A stretch of 6,370 nucleotides of DNA from Sulfurovum sp. bin170. GTDB taxonomy: Bacteria; Campylobacterota; Campylobacteria; Campylobacterales; Sulfurovaceae. A model generated the notes under the pieces. It saw only the letters and a list, made by a program, of their open reading frames with translations, was not told the DNA's origin and ran no database searches. Each line of letters starts with the position of its first letter. Within the stretch, counting starts at the first letter, position 1. The translations under genes were made by a program, and so were the position numbers. The stretch is taken from the NCBI RefSeq assembly GCF_010892395.1, contig NZ_JAACKB010000078.1:1-6370 (forward strand), in the 5' to 3' direction. This document shows positions 1 through 6,295 of the stretch, piece by piece.

Positions 1-30
1 ATATTAATATAAATTAATAAGGATGTTTTA

Positions 31-444
31 ATGAATAAACTACTGTTTGGACTTCTTTTTATCAGTTCAATGCTTTTTGCAGAGATAACACATATTGAAG
101 CTACACCAAAATTTCTCAAAAAGACAAAGCTAAAAATCATTGACATACGCACAGAGAGTGAGTGGGTTATGCATGGTATTATAGAAGATGCTTTTCTTTT
201 AACTTTTTTTGATAGATTTGGTCATTATGATATTGATGTTTTTAAGAAAAAGCTTGATAATATAATTGACAAAGGTGAAAAATTTGCAATCATATGTCAT
301 GTAGGCAGTCGAACTAAAATGCTCTCTAATCTTTTGGGAAAAAATATGAAGTATAATGTTGTTGATTTAAAAGGTGGAATGGTTCAGCTTATCAACAGAG
401 GGTACAAACCTACTTCACTATCTTTGTCAATTTCCCAGAAATAG
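31..444 (+). CDS. Exported single-domain rhodanese-like protein
   Basis: A 137-residue protein made of a signal peptide and one rhodanese domain. Residues 1-17 (MNKLLFGLLFISSMLFA) are a short basic start, a hydrophobic core and an AxA-like end, so the mature protein is probably periplasmic. The domain shows the IDIRTESEW strand-loop motif (residues 37-45) and the active-site loop CHVGSRT starting at Cys89, the expected sulfur-accepting cysteine followed by the usual glycine, arginine and hydroxyl residue. Rhodanese domains carry a persulfide on this cysteine and pass sulfur to an acceptor. The natural substrate cannot be read from the sequence. An AAGGA ribosome binding site at 19-23 sits 7 bases before the ATG. 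The gene converges on aroE with only 2 bases between the stop codons. Family assignment is firm, the physiological role unknown. Confidence 0.82.
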   Translation: MNKLLFGLLFISSMLFAEITHIEATPKFLKKTKLKIIDIRTESEWVMHGIIEDAFLLTFFDRFGHYDIDVFKKKLDNIIDKGEKFAIICHVGSRTKMLSNLLGKNMKYNVVDLKGGMVQLINRGYKPTSLSLSISQK

Positions 445-446
445 AT

Positions 447-1244
447 TTAGAGTATAAATGCTTTTTGCATATACTTTTTTATCTCCTCAAATGAGAACTG
501 ATGATTTGTAAAATATTCAAAAGCGATAACTCCTTGATAGAGTAGCATATCACTTCCATCTTTTGTAGGTCTGTTATGTTTTTTTGCAAACTTTAAAAAT
601 GGAGTCTCTTTTCCATAAATCACATCTACACAAGCCTTAGCCTTTGGTATAACGGCTTCTAGTATCTCGATAGGGCATGGGAGAGAGTCATCCTCTAATC
701 CTGCTGAAGTCATATTGACAACTAAATCAAACTTTTTTTTATCTTCAAATGATTCAAAAGTATAGGTCTCAAACCCCTCTTTTTTATATCGTTCTAGTCT
801 ATTAGCACTTCTGTTAAGCAGAGTAACTTTATAACCTGCATCACGCAAAACAATAGATGTTGATTGTGCTGTTCCTCCTGCACCCAAAAAGAGTACCTCT
901 TTTATATTTTTAAACTCTGATATAGCTTTTAGAAAACCAGGGGCATCAGTGTTGTAACCATAGAGTTTGCCATTTTTGTTTATTATGGTATTGACAGCAC
1001 CAACCTTTTGTGCAAACTCATCAAGCTCATCACAGGCTTTGAATGCCTCCTCTTTATGTGGAACGGTGATATTTGCTCCTGCGATATTTAGCTCAAAGAG
1101 TCTGTTTCGTAACTCTGCACCATCTTCTAGTCTGTATCTGGTATAGCATCCATTGTAGTTTAGACCTTTGAAAGATAGGTTGTGCATAAGTGGTGATTTT
1201 GAGTGTGAGACTGGATTTCCGAAGATGGTAAAGAGTTTTTTCAT
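447..1244 (-). CDS. aroE: Shikimate dehydrogenase (NADP+) AroE
   Basis: A 265-residue enzyme that reversibly reduces 3-dehydroshikimate to shikimate with NADPH in the cytoplasm, the fourth step to chorismate. E. coli AroE is about the same length (272). Visible motifs: the substrate-binding serines in NPVSHSKSP (10-18), the catalytic lysine Lys64 in NITVPHK, GAVNTI (82-87), the catalytic aspartate Asp100 in GYNTD, the glycine-rich dinucleotide loop GAGGTAQST (121-129), the NADP phosphate-binding NRS (144-146), NMTSAG (177-182), and the C-terminal GSDMLLYQG with Gln237. The frame stays open upstream to 1589, but that 115-residue extension has no family similarity and overlaps both the promoters and cvpA. 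The ATG at 1244 starts exactly at the conserved MKKLFTIFGNPVSHS and has a ribosome binding site, so I use it. Its own promoter lies just upstream. It is divergent from cvpA. Confidence 0.96.
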   Translation of the reverse strand: MKKLFTIFGNPVSHSKSPLMHNLSFKGLNYNGCYTRYRLEDGAELRNRLFELNIAGANITVPHKEEAFKACDELDEFAQKVGAVNTIINKNGKLYGYNTDAPGFLKAISEFKNIKEVLFLGAGGTAQSTSIVLRDAGYKVTLLNRSANRLERYKKEGFETYTFESFEDKKKFDLVVNMTSAGLEDDSLPCPIEILEAVIPKAKACVDVIYGKETPFLKFAKKHNRPTKDGSDMLLYQGVIAFEYFTNHQFSFEEIKKYMQKAFIL

Positions 1245-1250
1245 ACATAT

Positions 1251-1256
1251 TCCTAA
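1251..1256 (-). promoter_or_regulatory. Ribosome binding site that fixes the aroE start
   Basis: On the minus strand the sequence reads TTAGGA, with the AGGA core 6 bases before the ATG at 1244. This supports the 265-residue AroE over the longer open frame that continues into cvpA. Confidence 0.7.
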
Positions 1257-1274
1257 AGCGATTTTTTTAATTGT

Positions 1275-1283
1275 ATTATAACA
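1275..1283 (-). promoter_or_regulatory. Predicted aroE promoter, extended -10
   Basis: The minus strand reads TGTTATAAT, a consensus TATAAT box with the extended TGn element, inside T-rich DNA. Campylobacterota housekeeping promoters typically rely on the -10 box and T-rich upstream DNA rather than a clear -35 box. Transcription would begin near 1268, leaving a leader of about 24 bases before aroE. Confidence 0.65.
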
Positions 1284-1303
1284 AAAAAACATATATATTA
1301 AAG

Positions 1304-1331
1304 TTTTGTCTATATAAATTTTAGATATAAT
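1304..1331 (+). promoter_or_regulatory. Predicted promoter of the cvpA-fur unit
   Basis: A perfect TATAAT at 1326-1331 is preceded by a weak -35-like TTTTGT at 1304-1309 with a 16-base spacer. Transcription would start near 1338, about 31 bases before the cvpA ATG. It lies back to back with the aroE promoter. I saw no convincing Fur-box palindrome over it. Confidence 0.55.
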
Positions 1332-1368
1332 CTCAACCAAATTCCTCTTTTTAAAGTGAGTATAAAAC

Positions 1369-1950
1369 ATGGTAGATTTCAGTATGGTAGATATAATTAT
1401 AGTAGGGCTTATCCTTTTCCTTAGTCTTAAGGGACTTGTCAACGGATTCCTAAAAGAGCTTTTTAATTTTATCGGACTTATTGGTGGGGTATATTTTGCA
1501 TCAAGGATGAATGCAACTGTAGGAGAGTTTATCAATAGTAATATTTTTCCTGTTGAGAATGAACCTGCTCTAAAACTTGTAGGATTCATCTCAATTCTTC
1601 TTGCTATATGGATGGTAGCTAATCTTATCTCTTCTATTTTTGAAAAAACTTTGCCAACAGGAGTAGATGTTTTTAGTAGAATTTTTGGTTATGCTTTGAC
1701 TATTGTGCGTTATATTGCTATATTTGCACTGATTATTGCAAGTCTACAAAATGTAGAGCTTATCGCTAAAAAACTTGCTAAACACTCAGCGAATAGTCAA
1801 ATTATACCAACGCTTAATGAGATAGGAGTAGACCTTCTTAATATGAAAAGTAGAGAAGCAAATGCTACTATGGAGTTAAATACAACTAAAGAGATAGATT
1901 TAGAGTCATTTAATATGGAGCAGAATGATACAAATCGAACTAAAGAGTAA
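1369..1950 (+). CDS. cvpA: CvpA family inner-membrane protein
   Basis: A 193-residue membrane protein with four predicted transmembrane helices at about residues 8-24, 30-46, 70-88 and 106-126, then a hydrophilic tail rich in Asn, Thr and Glu. The sequence KGLVNGFLKE between the first two helices matches the family pattern of a Gly-rich turn followed by a basic/acidic pair. CvpA proteins are known for a link to colicin V production in E. coli and to envelope stress. No enzymatic activity is established. The start at 1369 has a weak purine-rich site (AAAGTGAG, 1353-1360). An internal ATG at 1384 has none. The gene ends 11 bases before fur, so the two are probably co-transcribed. cvpA beside fur or lysS-glyA is a recurrent Campylobacterota arrangement from memory. 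Confidence 0.85.
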   Translation: MVDFSMVDIIIVGLILFLSLKGLVNGFLKELFNFIGLIGGVYFASRMNATVGEFINSNIFPVENEPALKLVGFISILLAIWMVANLISSIFEKTLPTGVDVFSRIFGYALTIVRYIAIFALIIASLQNVELIAKKLAKHSANSQIIPTLNEIGVDLLNMKSREANATMELNTTKEIDLESFNMEQNDTNRTKE

Positions 1951-1961
1951 AGGAGAGAAAT

Positions 1962-2420
1962 ATGCCAAAAAATATCGTATCATATGACGAGGTACTTATA
2001 AACTTCAAAAAATTACTAAAATCAAATACTCTTAAGTATACCAAGCAGAGAGAGTTGATATTAGAGATTATCTACAATAACAATGGTCATTTTACGCCAG
2101 AAGATATATATAATCTTATAAAAGAGAGCTATCCAGATGTAAAACTAGGGATTGCCACCGTATATAGAACACTAACGCTTCTTGAAGATGCAAGTATTGT
2201 AAGTTCTATCTCATTTGGTGCTCAAGGTAAAAAATATGAGTTTGGACTCAAAGACCATCATGATCACTTGGTCTGTTTGGAGTGTGGAGCCATAGAAGAG
2301 TTTATTGATGAAGTGATTGAAAAACGACAAGAGGATATTGCTAAACAGTTTAACTTTAAGATGACTAATCATATTATGAAGATTACAGGTACCTGTTCAG
2401 CTTGTCAAGCTAAAGAGTAA
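1962..2420 (+). CDS. fur: Ferric uptake regulator Fur
   Basis: A 152-residue cytoplasmic metal-dependent repressor. The N-terminal winged helix (about 20-90) contains KYTKQRELIL, HFTPEDIY and the recognition-helix motif ATVYRTLTLLED (65-76). The C-terminal dimerisation and metal domain has DHHDHLVCLECG with His99, His100, His102 and the pair Cys105/Cys108. A second pair, Cys145/Cys148 (CSAC), lies at the end. These four cysteines sit at the numbering I recall for the structural zinc site of Campylobacter jejuni Fur, which supports true Fur over the PerR, Zur or Nur paralogues, although these subfamilies cannot be fully separated by eye. With iron bound, Fur represses iron uptake genes. A strong AGGAG site (1951-1955) lies 6 bases before the ATG. 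The gene follows cvpA by 11 bases. Downstream, the usual lysS is absent and a repeat element begins 6 bases after the stop. Confidence 0.94.
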   Translation: MPKNIVSYDEVLINFKKLLKSNTLKYTKQRELILEIIYNNNGHFTPEDIYNLIKESYPDVKLGIATVYRTLTLLEDASIVSSISFGAQGKKYEFGLKDHHDHLVCLECGAIEEFIDEVIEKRQEDIAKQFNFKMTNHIMKITGTCSACQAKE

Positions 2421-2426
2421 GATTAA

Positions 2427-2519
2427 TAGACTTCTTTCAAAACTAGGAATCGATGGCTTTAGCCTCGTTTTATTCGGGACTGAAGTCTCCGATTCCAAAT
2501 GAGTTTTGAAAGAAGTCTA
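2427..2519. repeat. 93-base palindromic element: two inverted copies of a ~40-base unit
   Basis: The outer arms are a perfect 18-base inverted repeat: TAGACTTCTTTCAAAACT at 2427-2444 and its complement at 2502-2519. Inside, GGAATCG (2446-2452) pairs with CGATTCC (2490-2496). Each half is one unit: outer arm, GGAATCG, then a small palindrome (GGCTTTAGCC at 2455-2464 on the left, GGACTTCAGTCC-like on the right when read on the minus strand). The left unit spans about 2427-2464, the right unit about 2477-2519, with a T-rich centre at 2465-2476. A third unit follows trpE at 6231. It could be a REP-like or MITE-like mobile repeat. No run of T follows either arm, so it does not look like a standard terminator. 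It overlaps the false upstream start of glyA. Confidence 0.85.
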
Positions 2520-2528
2520 ATAGAAAAA

Positions 2529-2534
2529 AAGGAT
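2529..2534 (+). promoter_or_regulatory. Ribosome binding site that fixes the glyA start
   Basis: AAGGAT lies 6 bases before the ATG at 2541 and outside the palindromic element. The in-frame ATG at 2499 lies within the element and has no purine-rich site before it (upstream bases are CTCCGATTCCAA). This supports starting GlyA at 2541. Confidence 0.75.
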
Positions 2535-2540
2535 ACATCC

Positions 2541-3791
2541 ATGAGTTATGCAATGGAGACATTTGACCCAGAGATTTTTGAAGCGATAAACCAAGAGTTA
2601 GAGCGACAAACAGACCACCTAGAGATGATTGCTAGTGAGAATTTTACAATACCTGCTGTAATGGAAGCGATGGGTTCAGTTCTTACCAACAAATATGCAG
2701 AGGGTTACCCATACAAGAGATACTATGGTGGGTGTGAACATGCTGACACAGTAGAGCAACTAGCCATTGATAGAGCTTGTGAACTTTTCAACTGTAGTTA
2801 TGCCAATGTACAACCACACTCAGGAAGTCAAGCAAATGGAGCTGTATATGCAGCACTTCTAAAAGCAGGTGATAAGATTTTAGGTATGGATTTGAGCCAT
2901 GGTGGTCACCTAACTCACGGTTCAAAACCAAGTTTTTCAGGTAAAAACTATCAAAGTTTTACCTATGGCGTGGAGATGGATGGGTATATTAACTACGATA
3001 GAGTTTTAGATATTGCAAAAATAGTGCAACCTAAGATTATCGTTTGTGGTGCTTCTGCTTATGCGAGAGAGATAGACTTTAAGAGATTCAAAGAGATTGC
3101 AGATGAGGTAGGAGCTATCCTATTTGCTGATATAGCACACATCGCAGGTCTGGTTTGTGCAGATGAGCATCCTAGCCCATTCCCTTATGCAGATGTGGTT
3201 ACTACTACTACACACAAAACTCTTGCAGGTCCAAGAGGTGGTATGATTATGACCAATGATGAAGCGATTGCAAAAAAGGTCAATTCGGCTATCTTCCCAG
3301 GGCTTCAAGGTGGACCACTAGTTCATGTCATCGCTGCGAAAGCTGTAGGGTTCAAATATAATCTAAGTGATGAGTGGAAAGCTTATGCAAAACAGGTCAA
3401 AGCCAATACAAAAGTACTAGCTGATGTTCTTATCAAAAGAGGATTTGACCTTGTTAGTAATGGTACAGATAACCACCTGATTTTGGTATCGTTCTTAGAT
3501 AGAGACTACTCTGGAAAAGATGCAGATGCTGCTCTTGGAGCCGCGGGAATGACTGTTAATAAAAATACTGTTCCAGGTGAGACAAGAAGCCCCTTTGTCA
3601 CTTCAGGTATCCGTGTTGGTGCTGCCGCACTTACAAGTCGTGGTATGAAAGAGGCAGAGTTTGAGATTATTGCCAACAAGATGGCTGATGTTCTTGAGAA
3701 TGTAGAAGATAGTGAGCTTCATGCAAAGATTAAAGATGAGATGAAAGCGTTGGCTTCTAACTTTGTCATTTATGAAAAGGCTATCTTCTAG
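2541..3791 (+). CDS. glyA: Serine hydroxymethyltransferase GlyA
   Basis: A 416-residue cytoplasmic PLP enzyme (E. coli GlyA has 417) that converts serine and tetrahydrofolate to glycine and 5,10-methylene-tetrahydrofolate, the main one-carbon source. Motifs: LEMIASENF (27-35, with Ser32), NKYAEGYP with Glu54, KRYYGGCE with Tyr62, [12 protein letters not shown] near residue 100, DIAHIAGL with the PLP-contacting aspartate and histidine, and [14 protein letters not shown] with Lys226 as the Schiff-base lysine. Position 58 is Tyr in YPYKRYY, where many homologues have Gly. This may be lineage variation. I start at 2541 because homologues begin close to the ETFDPEIF segment and a ribosome binding site is present. 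The frame extends to an ATG at 2499, but those 14 codons come from the inverted-repeat element. No promoter is obvious after fur, so glyA is possibly transcribed from upstream. Confidence 0.95.
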   Translation: MSYAMETFDPEIFEAINQELERQTDHLEMIASENFTIPAVMEAMGSVLTNKYAEGYPYKRYYGGCEHADTVEQLAIDRACELFNCSYANVQPHSGSQANGAVYAALLKAGDKILGMDLSHGGHLTHGSKPSFSGKNYQSFTYGVEMDGYINYDRVLDIAKIVQPKIIVCGASAYAREIDFKRFKEIADEVGAILFADIAHIAGLVCADEHPSPFPYADVVTTTTHKTLAGPRGGMIMTNDEAIAKKVNSAIFPGLQGGPLVHVIAAKAVGFKYNLSDEWKAYAKQVKANTKVLADVLIKRGFDLVSNGTDNHLILVSFLDRDYSGKDADAALGAAGMTVNKNTVPGETRSPFVTSGIRVGAAALTSRGMKEAEFEIIANKMADVLENVEDSELHAKIKDEMKALASNFVIYEKAIF

Positions 3792-3793
3792 TC

Positions 3794-4018
3794 TTGAAAG
3801 TAAAAATATTTGATTTAGAGTTTGACCCAGACTTTTACTATATTTAAAGAGAGATGATTGTTGATAGGCTTACTTTCAACAATCGAATCTTCTATAGTAA
3901 GTTTGAAAAAATAAAACAAATATTAAAACTTAAGTCATCCAAAAGATGTAAGATACTTCCTAACAAAAATTTACCTATAAAATATAATAAAATAACACTT
4001 CCTTCAAAAAAAATGTAA
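3794..4018 (+). pseudogene. Possible broken small gene (DUF1882-like) after glyA
   Basis: One frame stays open over 74 codons apart from a single TAA at 3845-3847. Before the stop it reads LKVKIFDLEFDPDFYYI (from a TTG at 3794, no good ribosome site). After it, two codons on, an ATG at 3854 begins a 54-residue reading frame with VDRLTFNNRIFYSKFEKI and then a lysine-rich tail. Joined, the middle reads DFYYI-stop-REMIVDRL. One base change (AAA to TAA) would explain the stop. Campylobacter and Helicobacter carry a small DUF1882 gene between glyA and the SPOR gene, and the YYIKR...GR.FYSKFE pattern resembles what I remember of that family. This is recall, not a search. It could instead be chance in AT-rich DNA, or the 54-residue frame could be a real small protein. 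The tail looks low-complexity and eroded. Confidence 0.4.
3856..3884. other. Perfect 9-base inverted repeat in the glyA-SPOR gap
   Basis: GATTGTTGA (3856-3864) and TCAACAATC (3876-3884) are perfectly complementary around an 11-base loop. A further AGAT/ATCT pairing is possible across a 2-base bulge. No T tract follows on either strand, so it is not a convincing intrinsic terminator, though it could still stabilise or end the glyA transcript. Confidence 0.4.
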
Positions 4019-4045
4019 TTTAACGGTATCAAATAACTATTTTTG

Positions 4046-4054
4046 TGTTATACT
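4046..4054 (+). promoter_or_regulatory. Predicted extended -10 promoter of the SPOR-trpE unit
   Basis: TGTTATACT is a near-consensus -10 box (TATACT) with the TGn extension, preceded by a T-rich run (CTATTTTTG). No good -35 box is seen, as is usual for this phylum. The -10 box ends 30 bases before the ATG at 4085, giving a leader of roughly 20-25 bases that includes the GGAGG ribosome binding site at 4070-4074. Confidence 0.65.
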
Positions 4055-4084
4055 CTGTTTTAAAAAAACGGAGGCTTAACCTAA

Positions 4085-4819
4085 ATGGAAAGCAAAAATT
4101 TAAATGACATTGTTATTGAAGATAATGACAACTCTAAAAAAGCACAGCTTAAGAATATTCTGACGCTATTAGCACTTCTGTTTATTATTTTAGTTATATC
4201 TATTGTAATAACAAAACTTATTTTAGGAGGTGATGATGAGAATAGTGAGACCTCTGGAGTAGAGGGCAATAAAACTGAGCTTACGCAGAGTGATTCATCA
4301 TCAGGAATAGATGGTACAACAGTAGCCACGGCAGCTGCAGTAGGTGCAACAGCAGCTCTAGCTACTAGTGCTTTGAAAAATGATGAGAGTAAAAAAGATG
4401 AGTCAAAACCTCTGCTTACAGAGAGAAATACAACATCAAGAAAAAAACCATCACTTAGAGACGAAGAGATAAAAGGTAGCAGTAAAAAAGTAGAGACTAA
4501 AAAGAGTACAGAGAGTAAAAAAAGTAGCACAACCAAAAGAGCTTATGTACCTAAAAAGAGAAATACTACTCCAACAAAAAAGAGACCAGCTGCTTCTGCA
4601 ACAAGAGGATACTATATTAAAGTCGGTGCATTTAAAGACCCAAGCAATGCAATAAAAGAGATTAAAGCTGTTCATTTAAGATATAAAAAGATTCAGACTA
4701 AAAGTGGAATGGCAACAAGAGTCTTGGTTGGTCCATACTATAGTCAAAAAGATGCTCAAAATGATTTGACCAAGGTTAAAAAAATAGCAGCAGATGCTTA
4801 TATTACAAAAATTAAGTAG
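4085..4819 (+). CDS. Membrane-anchored SPOR-domain protein
   Basis: A 244-residue single-pass protein. Residues 1-23 are a charged cytoplasmic start (ESKNLNDIVIED), 24-47 one transmembrane helix, and about 48-172 a periplasmic linker of low complexity, rich in Ser, Thr, Lys and Ala and including an Ala-rich stretch at 79-97. Residues 173-244 are a SPOR domain with YYIKVGAF at its first strand and RVLVGPYYS near its end. SPOR domains bind glycan strands stripped of peptide side chains at the division septum, so a cell-division or wall-remodelling role is likely but inferred. It resembles the SPOR protein two genes after glyA in Campylobacter (Cj0404, from memory). GGAGG at 4070-4074 lies 10 bases before the ATG. 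trpE follows after 4 bases, so the pair is surely co-transcribed. Confidence 0.85.
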   Translation: MESKNLNDIVIEDNDNSKKAQLKNILTLLALLFIILVISIVITKLILGGDDENSETSGVEGNKTELTQSDSSSGIDGTTVATAAAVGATAALATSALKNDESKKDESKPLLTERNTTSRKKPSLRDEEIKGSSKKVETKKSTESKKSSTTKRAYVPKKRNTTPTKKRPAASATRGYYIKVGAFKDPSNAIKEIKAVHLRYKKIQTKSGMATRVLVGPYYSQKDAQNDLTKVKKIAADAYITKIK

Positions 4820-4823
4820 TTAA

Positions 4824-6230
4824 ATGATTAAACAGATTCTATTTGACCAACTAACTCCAGTCGCGATGTATGGAAAGGTCAAGAATCTTTTCAAAAATGA
4901 TATTACCATGCTTTTTGAGAGTGTGGTAAATAGTAGTGATGGTAATTTCTCCTTTATTACCATTGGTGCAAAAGAGAGAATTAGCTATAAAAATAACCAA
5001 ACACTCTACAGAGGTTCTACTGGAAAACTAGAAGAGCTTCAAGAGACCCCTTTTGATTTTTTACAAAAATATTATAACAATCTAAACCAAGAGAGATACA
5101 AAGAGTTAGCAAAAGAGGCAGGTTTTGCATTTGTTGATGGATTTATCGGATTTATTGGTTATGATATGGTTAGAGTCTTTGAACCTACACTTAAAAAGAG
5201 TATGGATGACCTCAATGACCCTCTACAGACTCCTGACTTGGATTTAGTACGACCATCTATTATTTTAGCTTTTTCGCATAAGAGAGCTACCCTGACAATT
5301 ATTCAAAATGATGATAGATATGTAGATGCTGTTAATGAGATTGAGATAGCTCTGAATGAGAGTTCTGCACCTCAACCATTAAAATCTGCAAAACTAGATG
5401 GAGAGGGAACATTCTCTATAGACGAGGAGAGATTCATGAGACTTGTAGATGAGTCAAAAGAGATGATTCGCTCTGGTGATATTTTTCAAATTTTGCTCTC
5501 AAATAGATATACTCAAAAGGGAGAGATTGACCCTCTTAGTTTCTATAGACTACTGCGTTCCAAAAACCCATCCCCATATCTATTTCTACTCGATTATGAA
5601 GATTTCTCTATCTGTGGTTCATCCCCAGAGGTTATGGTTCGCCTAACAGATGATAGATTGCTCATTCGTCCTATAGCAGGAACTAGAAAAAGAGGTAAAG
5701 ATGCTAAAAGAGACAGAGAGCTAGAGCTAGAGATGCTAAATGACCCAAAAGAGTGTGCAGAGCATCTTATGCTTATAGATTTGGGTCGAAATGATGTAGG
5801 ACGAGTAGCCAAAACTGGAACCGTGGAGGTAACAGATATGATGCGTGTAGAGAAATACTCTCATGTGATGCATATGGTTACCGATGTCGAGGCTACTATA
5901 GCTGATGACAAAGATATGTTTGACCTCTTTCGTGCTACATTTACAGCAGGAACAATGACAGGAGCCCCAAAGATAAGAGCTATGGAGCTTATAGCCAACT
6001 ATGAGGGTCTCAAACGAGGTTTTTACTCTGGTGCTGTTGGATACTTTGCCTTTAATGGTGAGATGGATAGCTCTATAGCGATACGAACATCACTCATCAA
6101 GCCAGACTCTATTACACTTCAAGCAGGTGCAGGGGTGGTGGCGGATTCTATACCAGAGCTTGAGTATCTGGAAGTCAAGAATAAGCTTGGAGCTCTGTTG
6201 TCTACAATTAAGGATATGGAAAAATTATAA
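4824..6230 (+). CDS. trpE: Anthranilate synthase component I TrpE
   Basis: A 468-residue cytoplasmic enzyme that converts chorismate and ammonia (released from glutamine by the TrpG partner) to anthranilate, the first committed step to tryptophan. The N-terminal domain has LFESVVNSSDGNFSFI (30-45), matching the region that binds feedback-inhibiting tryptophan in other TrpE proteins. The chorismate-binding domain (about 200-465) shows GDIFQILLSNRY, RPIAGTRKRG with Ala285, DPKECAEHLMLIDLGRND with His314, FTAGTMTGAPKIRAME around Thr377, GAVGYF and QAGAGVVADS. The alanine in PIAGT is diagnostic: aminodeoxychorismate synthase PabB normally has lysine (PIKGT). No ribosome binding site of note is seen. 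The start lies 4 bases after the SPOR stop, suggesting translational coupling. No trpG or trpD, and no attenuator leader, is visible in the window. Confidence 0.93.
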   Translation: MIKQILFDQLTPVAMYGKVKNLFKNDITMLFESVVNSSDGNFSFITIGAKERISYKNNQTLYRGSTGKLEELQETPFDFLQKYYNNLNQERYKELAKEAGFAFVDGFIGFIGYDMVRVFEPTLKKSMDDLNDPLQTPDLDLVRPSIILAFSHKRATLTIIQNDDRYVDAVNEIEIALNESSAPQPLKSAKLDGEGTFSIDEERFMRLVDESKEMIRSGDIFQILLSNRYTQKGEIDPLSFYRLLRSKNPSPYLFLLDYEDFSICGSSPEVMVRLTDDRLLIRPIAGTRKRGKDAKRDRELELEMLNDPKECAEHLMLIDLGRNDVGRVAKTGTVEVTDMMRVEKYSHVMHMVTDVEATIADDKDMFDLFRATFTAGTMTGAPKIRAMELIANYEGLKRGFYSGAVGYFAFNGEMDSSIAIRTSLIKPDSITLQAGAGVVADSIPELEYLEVKNKLGALLSTIKDMEKL

Positions 6231-6273
6231 TAGAGTTCTTTCAAAATTCATTTGGAATCGGAGACTTTAGTCC
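6231..6273 (-). repeat. Third copy of the ~40-base repeat unit, right after trpE
   Basis: Read on the plus strand, these 43 bases match the reverse complement of 2477-2519 at 40 of 43 positions, with differences at the 5th, 17th and 38th bases. The shared core includes TTCTTTCAAAA, CATTTGGAATCGGAGACTT and AGTCC. It begins at the first base after the trpE stop codon. Unlike the fur-glyA element, no complete inverted partner follows. A candidate remnant of the opposite end is TTTTGAAA at 6323-6330, complementary to TTTCAAAA at 6239-6246. Confidence 0.85.
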
Positions 6274-6295
6274 AATGTCAATGAATTAAGGATTT

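Noticed and set aside
1245..1589. N-terminal extension of AroE by 115 residues
   Set aside because: It has no resemblance to the family, overlaps cvpA coding sequence and both promoters, and the start at 1244 has its own ribosome binding site and matches the conserved N-terminus.
2427..2519. Palindromic element as a rho-independent terminator of fur
   Set aside because: Neither arm is followed by a T tract, the loop region is long and structured, and a related copy occurs elsewhere. A repeat element explains it better.
2421..2540. Glycine, SAM or THF riboswitch ahead of glyA
   Set aside because: The leader is almost entirely the inverted repeat, and I see none of the conserved core sequences of these riboswitches.
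3120..3308. Minus-strand open frame inside glyA
   Set aside because: It lies fully inside a strongly conserved gene and has no recognisable motif or start signal.
3856..3884. Hairpin as the glyA terminator
   Set aside because: The stem is AT-rich with an 11-base loop and is followed by GAATCTTCTATAG rather than a run of T. It also lies within the possible broken gene.
4081..4675. Long minus-strand open frames opposite the SPOR gene
   Set aside because: Their serine- and phenylalanine-rich composition is the mirror of the low-complexity Lys/Ser/Thr linker on the plus strand. No ribosome site or family motif is present.
5594..5812. Minus-strand open frame inside trpE
   Set aside because: It is the serine-rich complement of the conserved chorismate-binding region, with no independent support.
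4824..6230. PabB (aminodeoxychorismate synthase) instead of TrpE
   Set aside because: The PIAGT motif has alanine where PabB has lysine, and the N-terminal LFESV segment fits TrpE.
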